Shown here piece after piece: positions 1-4,970 of a DNA stretch of 5,951 bases. The DNA comes from an uncultured Collinsella sp. (lineage in GTDB: Bacteria; Actinomycetota; Coriobacteriia; Coriobacteriales; Coriobacteriaceae). The DNA lies in assembly GCA_902470265.1 (NCBI GenBank), contig CABRFW010000106.1:1-5951 (forward strand). Direction: 5' to 3'. The first letter of the stretch is position 1, and the number at the start of each line of letters is the position of its first letter. The notes below the pieces were generated by a model. The model was not told where the DNA came from and did not search any database. It was given only the letters and a program-made list of their open reading frames with translations. The position numbers and the translations under genes are program-made.

Positions 1-74
1 TGCTTCAAGGCACTTTGCTCGCTCTGGCGGGTTTTCGCTGTCGGTAACGAATCATCGGTTATTTCGTTGCTGGT

Positions 75-89
75 CAATATAAGATATTG
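75..89 (+). promoter_or_regulatory. Candidate -10 region of the lspA promoter inside a small inverted repeat
   Basis: The bases TATAAG (78-83) and TAAGAT (80-85) are -10-like and lie about 50 bases before the lspA start. They fall inside a perfect 6-base inverted repeat, CAATAT-AAG-ATATTG (75-80 and 84-89). No good -35 hexamer sits at the right distance (the best is a poor TCGGTT at 55-60), so the promoter call is weak. The same 8-mer TAAGATAT recurs at 1788-1795 in front of the glycosyltransferase gene. Confidence 0.35.
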
Positions 90-124
90 CTTTGCGTTAA
101 ACGTTATTCGATGTTCTTGAGAGT

Positions 125-130
125 AGGGGA
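125..130 (+). promoter_or_regulatory. Ribosome binding site supporting the TTG start of lspA
   Basis: AGGGGA ends five bases before the TTG at 136, which is correct Shine-Dalgarno spacing. The in-frame ATG at 154 has no comparable purine run in front of it, so this site decides for the TTG start. Confidence 0.6.
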
Positions 131-135
131 TTTCT

Positions 136-735
136 TTGGGTCGTACTGGTGATATGACGCCGCCTTTGCGTTGGCGGTTGGGTGTTGCTGGTGGGGTGGC
201 GCTGGTTGTGCTGCTTGTTGACCAGTTGACCAAGCTTGCGGTTCGTGCCGTGGGCGATGCGCTGCATGTGACCGTCATCCCCGGCGTGATCGACTTCCTG
301 TTTGTCCGCAATATCGGTGCTGCCTTTAGCATGGGCGAGGGGCATGGCATCGCGTTTGCCGTGCTGGCGTTGGCGGTCATTATCGCTATTGCCGTGTACC
401 TCGTTCGTGCGCCCCAGCTCGCCCATCTTGAGGTTGTGGGCATGGCGATGGTTGCGGGCGGTGCTATCGGCAACGCTATCGATCGTTTGGCCTTTGGCTT
501 CGTGACCGATTTTATTGCCACCACCTTCATCGACTTTCCCGTCTTTAACGTGGCCGATATTGGCATCACCGTAGGCGTCGTGCTTGCCCTCATCGGCTAC
601 ATGTTCTTGAGCCCTGCTGCCCGCGAAGTCGATGCGACTGCCGAGCTCAATGCCCGTGATGAGGCCCGCGCCAAGCGCAAAGCCAAGCAGCGTGGGGAGC
701 GTGCCCGCAAGATTCGCGAAAGGAATGAGCGTTAA
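136..735 (+). CDS. lspA: Signal peptidase II (prolipoprotein signal peptidase)
   Basis: This is the integral membrane aspartyl protease that cuts the signal peptide from prolipoproteins ahead of the lipid-modified cysteine. The 199-residue product shows the family motifs in order: D29-Q-L-T-K in the first membrane helix, N59-I-G-A-A-F-S, G112-N-A-I-D116-R and F137-N-V-A-D141. D116 and D141 are the expected catalytic pair. Four hydrophobic segments are visible (about 16-36, 71-90, 98-118, 140-160), the normal LspA topology. After about residue 162 comes a charged, Arg/Lys-rich tail of nearly 40 residues that is longer than in the compact family members and presumably cytoplasmic. The TTG start is preferred because AGGGGA sits five bases upstream; starting at ATG 154 would remove only six residues. 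The stop codon overlaps the next gene's ATG by one base. The family assignment is very secure. Confidence 0.97.
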   Translation: MGRTGDMTPPLRWRLGVAGGVALVVLLVDQLTKLAVRAVGDALHVTVIPGVIDFLFVRNIGAAFSMGEGHGIAFAVLALAVIIAIAVYLVRAPQLAHLEVVGMAMVAGGAIGNAIDRLAFGFVTDFIATTFIDFPVFNVADIGITVGVVLALIGYMFLSPAAREVDATAELNARDEARAKRKAKQRGERARKIRERNER

Positions 736-1748
736 TGGCCGACATCCATATTCTTGTTGCCGACGATTGCTCTGGCCAGCGTCTCGACGCCTTTCTGGGT
801 GCCAACGACGGCTGCCCCACGCGCTCTGCCTGCGCGCATCTGATCGAGGGCGGCGCCGTAATCGTGAACGGCGAGACCTGTCTGTCAAAAAAGTATGCCG
901 TACGCGCCGGTGACCGCATCTCGGTCGACCTGCCCGAGCCGCACGATCCCACCGATGTGATTCCCGAGGCCATCCCGCTCGACATTCGCTATGAGGACGA
1001 CTATCTCATTGTGCTCTCCAAGCAGCGCGGGCTGGTGTGCCATCCCGCCCACGGCCACGAGAGCGGCACGCTTGCGAACGCCTTGGTCTACCACTGCGGT
1101 ATCGATCATCTTGGTACCGTGCAGGGTGAGGACCGCCCCGGCATCGTGCATCGCCTGGATCGCGATACCTCGGGCCTTATGCTCGCGGCAAAAGACGACG
1201 ACACCCAGCGCGCGCTTCAAAATCTTATTCGCACGCGTACGCTCGACCGCCGCTATATCACGCTTGTCCACGGGCACATCGCCATGGACGAGGGCACCAT
1301 CAATACCGGTATCGCCCGTTCTACGCGCGACCGCGTCAAGATGGCGGTTTCGGACGACCCCTTTGCCCGTCAGGCCATTACGACATTTAAAGTCCTCGAG
1401 CGCTTTGATTCCACGCGCTTTGACGATGGTTATACGCTCGTTGAGTGCCATCTGTTTACCGGTCGCACGCACCAGATTCGCGTGCATATGCGTCATATCA
1501 ACCACGCCTGCGTGGGCGATCCACTCTACGGCAAGTGCGATGCGCGCACCGACCAGGGCCTGACCAGGCAGTTCCTTCATTCCTGGCGCGTGGCGTTCGA
1601 CCATCCCGTGACGGGGGAGCGCATTGAGTGCCGCGACGAGTTGCCGTGGGATCTCGCTGCGGTTCTCGACGATCTGGCTCCGCGCTCGCTCGGTCGCACG
1701 GCCGTTGGAGATGAAATCGTTCCGCAGCTCGGTCTTCTCGAAGCCTAG
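735..1748 (+). CDS. RluA-family pseudouridine synthase (RluD/YlyB-like)
   Basis: The product isomerises uridine to pseudouridine in RNA, probably 23S rRNA, in the cytoplasm. It has 337 residues. An S4-type RNA-binding domain covers roughly residues 14-70 (RLDAFL near the start, VNGE at 44-47, V-R-A-G-D-R-I at 56-62). The RluA catalytic domain follows, with H139-R-L-D142-R-D-T-S-G, in which D142 is the expected nucleophilic aspartate. Further signatures are R172-R-Y, G243-R-T-H-Q-I-R-V-H-M and G261-D-P-L-Y-G. Domain order and length match RluD of E. coli and the gene that follows lspA in Bacillus (ylyB). The target uridines cannot be read from sequence, so no symbol is given. The ATG overlaps the lspA stop (TAATG), and AGGAA at 721-725 gives a ribosome binding site nine bases upstream. 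Coupled translation with lspA is therefore likely. The last 30 or so residues are poorly conserved in type and have no assigned role. Confidence 0.95.
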   Translation: MADIHILVADDCSGQRLDAFLGANDGCPTRSACAHLIEGGAVIVNGETCLSKKYAVRAGDRISVDLPEPHDPTDVIPEAIPLDIRYEDDYLIVLSKQRGLVCHPAHGHESGTLANALVYHCGIDHLGTVQGEDRPGIVHRLDRDTSGLMLAAKDDDTQRALQNLIRTRTLDRRYITLVHGHIAMDEGTINTGIARSTRDRVKMAVSDDPFARQAITTFKVLERFDSTRFDDGYTLVECHLFTGRTHQIRVHMRHINHACVGDPLYGKCDARTDQGLTRQFLHSWRVAFDHPVTGERIECRDELPWDLAAVLDDLAPRSLGRTAVGDEIVPQLGLLEA

Positions 1749-1766
1749 CCAGTATTAGGTGGTTTC

Positions 1767-1796
1767 TTGAACTCGGTAAGCCTGCGGTAAGATATA
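1767..1796 (+). promoter_or_regulatory. Candidate promoter for the glycosyltransferase gene
   Basis: TTGAAC (1767-1772) matches four of six bases of the -35 consensus. Downstream, TAAGAT (1788-1793, spacer 15) or GATATA (1791-1796, spacer 18) could be the -10, neither at ideal spacing and quality together. It lies in the only gap of note between the pseudouridine synthase and the glycosyltransferase, which supports a separate transcription start. No terminator for the upstream pair is visible in the same gap, so read-through is also possible. Confidence 0.4.
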
Positions 1797-1820
1797 CGAT
1801 TGTTTACGTTACGCGTTGCT

Positions 1821-1825
1821 GGGAG
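1821..1825 (+). promoter_or_regulatory. Ribosome binding site that selects ATG 1831
   Basis: GGGAG is followed by five bases and then ATG at 1831. The alternative in-frame TTG at 1816 has only T-rich sequence before it and would place this site inside the coding region. Confidence 0.65.
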
Positions 1826-1830
1826 CCTGC

Positions 1831-3126
1831 ATGCTCGCCTTTTTACAAACCAACACACCCATCGTGATCTTCAACCAGATTGTCGTCACGCTGCTCACGG
1901 TCTGCTTTCTGTACCAGGTGGTCTTCTTTGTCATTGGCGCTCTTCGTGGCGAGGTCGCGCCTCCCAAGGCCAAAAAACTCCATCGCTATGCCTTTTTTAT
2001 CGCGGCGCATAATGAGGAGGCCGTGATCGCCAACCTCGTTCGCTCCATCAAGGACCAGGATTATCCGTCCGAGCTCATCGAGGTTTTCGTGGTCGCCGAT
2101 GCCTGCACCGACAACACGGCGCAGCTCGCACGCGAGGCCGGTGCCATTGTTTACGAGCGCAATGACCTGGCCCGCAAGGGCAAGAGCTGGGTCATGGACT
2201 TTGGCTTCGACCGCATTCTCAACGAGTATCCCGACACGTTTGAGGGCTACTTTATCTTCGATGCCGATAACGTTATCTCCCGCGATTACGTTTCCAAGAT
2301 GAATGATGCCTTTGACCAGGGCTTCCATGTGGTCACGAGCTATCGCAATTCCAAGAACTTCGGCAGCTCGTGGATCTCGGCTGCTAATGCCACGTGGTAT
2401 CTACGCGAGGCGCGCTTCCTCAACAACGCGCGTAATATCTGCAAGACGTCCTGCGCTGTTTCGGGTTCGGGTTACCTTATCTCGTCAAGCGTTATCGAGG
2501 GCATGCACGGTTGGCAGTTCCACACGCTGACCGAGGACATTCAGTTCACTACGTTCTGCGCTATTCACGGTATTCGCATTGGCTATGCGCCGGCGGAGTT
2601 CTTTGACGAGCAACCCGTGACGTTCAAGGCATCCTGGAAGCAGCGTATGCGCTGGACCAAGGGCTTTTACCAGGTGTTCTTTACCTACGGTAAGCATCTG
2701 GTCAAGTCGACGTTCCGCTATCATCGCTTTGCCGCCTACGACATGTTCATGACGATCGCCCCGGGTATGCTGCTATCGCTGATCTCGATGCTCGCTAATG
2801 CGACGTTCTTGATTGTGGGTGGCCTTTCGCATGGTTTCTTGGCTACCGAAGTCGAGATGCAGGCGTGCGCCGCTTCGCTCATTATGACCTTCGCCATGAT
2901 GTATCAGACCTTCTTTATCCTGGCGCTGCTCACGACTATCTTTGAGTACAAGCACATTCACTGCGCGCAAAAGTGGCGTCTGGTGACTAACCTGTTTACC
3001 TTCCCGATCTTTATGTTCAGCTATATCCCCATCACGGTGGCCGCGCTGTTCCTGAAGGTCGACTGGGTGCCGACGCAGCACGCCGTCAACGTTACCCTTG
3101 ACGAGGTCATGCAAGGCGCCAAATAA
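1831..3126 (+). CDS. Membrane-bound family 2 glycosyltransferase (processive synthase type)
   Basis: The likely role is transfer of a sugar from a nucleotide-sugar to a growing glycan at the cytoplasmic face of the membrane, perhaps coupled to export. The 431-residue product (from ATG 1831) has one N-terminal membrane segment (about 11-38), a GT-A catalytic domain (about 50-290) and three C-terminal membrane segments (about 303-332, 347-376, 388-412). Catalytic-site motifs are A58-A-H-N-E-E, A89-D-A-C-T-D-N, D144-A-D (DxD, metal and UDP-sugar binding), T234-E-D (general base) and Q271-R-M-R-W. This D/DxD/TED/QxxRW set is typical of processive enzymes such as cellulose, hyaluronan and poly-N-acetylglucosamine synthases, and the length is close to IcaA/PgaC. 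There is no PilZ domain. No other polysaccharide genes are adjacent, so the donor and product stay unassigned. The gene appears to be monocistronic: it has a candidate promoter before it and a strong terminator after it. Confidence 0.9.
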   Translation: MLAFLQTNTPIVIFNQIVVTLLTVCFLYQVVFFVIGALRGEVAPPKAKKLHRYAFFIAAHNEEAVIANLVRSIKDQDYPSELIEVFVVADACTDNTAQLAREAGAIVYERNDLARKGKSWVMDFGFDRILNEYPDTFEGYFIFDADNVISRDYVSKMNDAFDQGFHVVTSYRNSKNFGSSWISAANATWYLREARFLNNARNICKTSCAVSGSGYLISSSVIEGMHGWQFHTLTEDIQFTTFCAIHGIRIGYAPAEFFDEQPVTFKASWKQRMRWTKGFYQVFFTYGKHLVKSTFRYHRFAAYDMFMTIAPGMLLSLISMLANATFLIVGGLSHGFLATEVEMQACAASLIMTFAMMYQTFFILALLTTIFEYKHIHCAQKWRLVTNLFTFPIFMFSYIPITVAALFLKVDWVPTQHAVNVTLDEVMQGAK

Positions 3127-3134
3127 CCACCACC

Positions 3135-3176
3135 AAAACCACCGCAAAGGGGACAGGCACCTTTGTGGTGGTTTTT
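3135..3176 (+). terminator. Rho-independent terminator after the glycosyltransferase gene
   Basis: The arms AAAACCACCGCAAAGG (3135-3150) and CCTTTGTGGTGGTTTT (3160-3175) pair over 16 positions with a single G-U wobble. They enclose a 9-base loop (GGACAGGCA) and run into TTTTT (3172-3176), followed by GCTTTT. It begins eight bases after the stop codon at 3124-3126. A second copy of AACCACCAC at 3125-3133 could pair with the same 3' arm, but less stably. The stem is also fairly symmetric, but the T-tract favours the + strand. Confidence 0.9.
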
Positions 3177-3195
3177 GCTTTTGCGATGCAGCTCG

Positions 3196-3203
3196 AGGAG
3201 GAG
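3196..3203 (+). promoter_or_regulatory. Strong ribosome binding site that selects ATG 3208
   Basis: AGGAGGAG lies four bases before ATG 3208, or seven if only the first AGGAG is used. The frame is open back to a TTG at 3163, but that codon lies inside the terminator's 3' arm, so 3208 is the real start. Confidence 0.75.
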
Positions 3204-3207
3204 TCCG

Positions 3208-3630
3208 ATGGTCTATATCCCGTTTTGGATTTGCATCTTTGCCGGCGTGGCAATTGATGCCCGAGAGCGACGGTTTCCCAATGGGCTTGCCGGCGCATGT
3301 GCCGTGGCGGCGTTGGCGGGCGTTTGGCTCGACAGGGGCGTTAACACTGCACTTGATCATGCCGGTCTTGCGGTCATCGTCTACCTTGCCCTTGTGCTTA
3401 CTGAGTCGCTCTGGCGGCGCCTTCGTCAAGCCCCGGGGATTGGCATGGGGGACGCCAAAGCACTCTTCGCGCTTTGCACGCTCGACCCTATGGGCGGCAT
3501 CGTGGCATTTGCCGTTTCGCTCCTGGTCCTGGCCCTCTCCTGCCTCTTCACAAAATCACGCTCCCTGCCATTGCTCCCGTTTTTGGTGCCGATTTTTGCC
3601 ATAATCGAGGTCGTGGGCTGCACTTTGTAA
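3208..3630 (+). CDS. Small stand-alone A24-family (prepilin-type) peptidase
   Basis: The product is a 140-residue, very hydrophobic membrane protein. It has the two aspartates that define the A24 aspartyl peptidases: D17 in I-D-A-R-E-R-R-F-P-N (the D-x-R...I/F-P-N motif at the end of the first helix) and D82 in G77-I-G-M-G-D-A-K. The P124-F-x-x-P near the C-terminus also fits the family. Such enzymes cut the leader of type IV pilin-like, Tad/Flp or competence pseudopilin precursors at the membrane. The N-terminal methyltransferase and zinc-binding domain of full-length PilD is absent, as in CpaA/TadV-type peptidases. No pilin, ATPase or assembly gene is nearby, so its substrate must lie elsewhere. 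Start choice rests on the AGGAGGAG site. The gene sits directly behind a terminator and 31 bases before the dGTPase gene, with which it probably shares a transcript. The family call is firm; the physiological role is inferred. Confidence 0.85.
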   Translation: MVYIPFWICIFAGVAIDARERRFPNGLAGACAVAALAGVWLDRGVNTALDHAGLAVIVYLALVLTESLWRRLRQAPGIGMGDAKALFALCTLDPMGGIVAFAVSLLVLALSCLFTKSRSLPLLPFLVPIFAIIEVVGCTL

Positions 3631-3649
3631 CCGATTGCGCATCCTTCTT

Positions 3650-3655
3650 AAGGAG
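3650..3655 (+). promoter_or_regulatory. Ribosome binding site that selects ATG 3662
   Basis: AAGGAG is separated from ATG 3662 by six bases. The in-frame TTG at 3635 lies upstream of this site and has no purine-rich element of its own. Confidence 0.75.
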
Positions 3656-3661
3656 CATGCC

Positions 3662-4909
3662 ATGGCAACTAATCAAGAAACGGCCGTCATTAAGGCGCGC
3701 ATGGACCGTATTCCCTCGGCGTTGTCGCCCGAACTTGTCGAGCGCATTGCCGCTGATCGTGCTTCGGGCTATGTCAACCCGTATCGTTGTAACGACGACC
3801 AGGTCATTCGTCGTATTGATCGCGCTGCCGACAAAGGCACGCTTATGCGTCCGGCGTTTATGCGCGATACCGAAAAGATACTTCATCTTCCGGCGTACAC
3901 CCGTTATGCAGGCAAAACGCAGGTCTTTAGCTTCCGTAGCAATGACGATCTGTCACGCCGCGGTTTGCACGTGCAGCTTGTCTCCCGTATTGCGCGCGAT
4001 ATCGGTCGCGCCCTGGGGCTCAATTGCGATTTGATCGAGGCGATTGGCCTGGGTCATGACTTGGGACACACGCCTTTCGGCCATGCCGGCGAGCGCTTCC
4101 TCAACGATATCTATCATGAGCGCACGGGGCGTTATTTTTTCCATAACGTGCAGTCGGTCCGCGTGCTCGACGCGTTGTATAGCCGCAACGTGTCGCTCCA
4201 GACGCTTGACGGCGTGCTATGCCATAACGGCGAGTACGAGCAGCGTGTGTTTGAGCTCTCGGACATGAGCTCCTTTGACCAGTTTGACCAGACGGTTGAG
4301 GATTGCATTGCCACAGGCTATAGCGCAATTGAGCATCTGCGTCCCATGACGCTCGAGGGCTGCGTCGTTCGCATTTCGGATATTCTTGCCTACGTCGGTC
4401 GTGACCGTCAGGATGCGATTGCGGCAGGCTTGCTTTCGCCCGATGCTTTTGATGATGGCCGGGGCGGTGCCTACAACAGTTGGATCCTCACGCATGCCTC
4501 CATCGATATCGTTGAGCACAGCTATGGTAAGCCGCGCATCGAGATGAGCGAGGACCTGTTTGAGGAAATCAGCCGGGCCAAGCGGGAGAATTACGAGAAG
4601 ATCTACAGTAAGGGCGGTATCGAGGGCGATTCCGAGGCGGAGCTGCGCGAGGCTTTCGAAAAGCTCTACGACCGTTGCCTGCTGGATATAAACGAAGGTG
4701 ACGAGTCCTCGTACATCTTCAAGCACCATATTTCGCGCATTGAGCAGCAGCTTTCCTACTACGACCGCACCTATGCCTGGCAGGGCGACAAGGATCAAGC
4801 CGTGGTGGATTATATCGCGAGCATGACGGACGGTTATTTCTGCGAACTGACGAGCAAGCTGTTCCCTGGTCTGGAGTTTCCACACCGTACCTATATTAAC
4901 GAACGGTAG
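3662..4909 (+). CDS. dgt: dGTPase-like HD-domain deoxynucleoside triphosphate triphosphohydrolase
   Basis: The product probably hydrolyses dGTP (or other dNTPs) to deoxynucleoside and tripolyphosphate, adjusting the dNTP pool in the cytoplasm. The 415-residue protein has an HD domain with metal ligands H103 (R-R-G-L-H-V), H132-D133 in G131-H-D-L-G-H-T-P-F-G-H-A-G-E, and D240 in R-I-S-D-I-L-A-Y. Other family hallmarks are Y79-T-R-Y near the N-terminus, F160-H-N-V-Q-S (the catalytic-site segment) and H188-N-G. The stretch H-D-L-G-H-T-P-F-G-H-A-G-E separates this family from general HD phosphohydrolases. Substrate preference (dGTP alone or several dNTPs) and any allosteric control cannot be read from sequence, so the symbol denotes family rather than proven activity. 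The start at 3662 is set by AAGGAG six bases upstream. The gene follows the A24 peptidase by 31 bases and precedes rarA by 61; no strong terminator separates it from rarA. Confidence 0.9.
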   Translation: MATNQETAVIKARMDRIPSALSPELVERIAADRASGYVNPYRCNDDQVIRRIDRAADKGTLMRPAFMRDTEKILHLPAYTRYAGKTQVFSFRSNDDLSRRGLHVQLVSRIARDIGRALGLNCDLIEAIGLGHDLGHTPFGHAGERFLNDIYHERTGRYFFHNVQSVRVLDALYSRNVSLQTLDGVLCHNGEYEQRVFELSDMSSFDQFDQTVEDCIATGYSAIEHLRPMTLEGCVVRISDILAYVGRDRQDAIAAGLLSPDAFDDGRGGAYNSWILTHASIDIVEHSYGKPRIEMSEDLFEEISRAKRENYEKIYSKGGIEGDSEAELREAFEKLYDRCLLDINEGDESSYIFKHHISRIEQQLSYYDRTYAWQGDKDQAVVDYIASMTDGYFCELTSKLFPGLEFPHRTYINER

Positions 4910-4924
4910 TTCGTATATATTCGC

Positions 4925-4951
4925 TATACTGGTTAGTTGAAAACGTTTTTG
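4925..4951 (+). promoter_or_regulatory. Candidate -10 box and operator-like palindrome before rarA
   Basis: TATACT (4925-4930) matches five of six bases of the -10 consensus and lies about 41 bases before the preferred rarA start. The -35 position (about 4902-4907) is poor. Just downstream, about where transcription would begin, is the perfect 10-base palindrome AAAACGTTTT (4940-4949). In context TGAAAACGTTTTTG (4938-4951), it agrees with most fixed positions of the LacI/CcpA-type operator TGNAANCGNTTNCA, missing only the last two. An independent, possibly repressible rarA start is an inference from these two elements. Confidence 0.35.
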
Positions 4952-4970
4952 ATTGATGCACGGGATGGCT

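Larger units (their letters stand above)
1..135. other. Intergenic leader upstream of lspA; no gene supported
   Basis: All three forward frames were read. One stops at 45-47 and one at about 80-82, and neither leaves enough residues to identify an upstream gene. The third stays open to a TGA at 118-120, but it runs through the AT-rich promoter-like stretch and its translation resembles nothing I recognise. The 3' end of a neighbouring gene could lie in the first 50 bases. From about position 60 the DNA is clearly more AT-rich than the coding regions, as expected for a promoter and 5' leader. No clear terminator hairpin was seen. Confidence 0.5.

Noticed and set aside
1..120. Open + frame ending in TGA at 118-120 as the 3' end of an upstream gene
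   Set aside because: It covers the AT-rich promoter-like region, and its residues and codon use do not resemble the other genes in the window.
97..888. Antisense open frame (263 codons) opposite lspA and the start of the pseudouridine synthase gene
   Set aside because: The translation is low-complexity and charged (Arg/His/Asn-rich) with no domain, and it mirrors well-supported genes on the + strand.
885..1604. Antisense open frame (239 codons) opposite the pseudouridine synthase
   Set aside because: Same reasoning: the sense strand carries the RluA catalytic motifs, and the antisense product has no recognisable features.
3163..3207. Upstream TTG start extending the A24 peptidase by 15 residues
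   Set aside because: The codon lies in the terminator's 3' arm with no ribosome binding site, while AGGAGGAG stands directly before ATG 3208.
3098..3604. Overlapping + strand frame across the terminator and the A24 gene
   Set aside because: It would translate through the terminator hairpin, lacks a ribosome binding site, and its product is not membrane-like, whereas the competing frame has A24 catalytic motifs.
3635..3661. Upstream TTG start extending the dGTPase by nine residues
   Set aside because: AAGGAG is positioned for ATG 3662, and the TTG start would place that site inside the gene.
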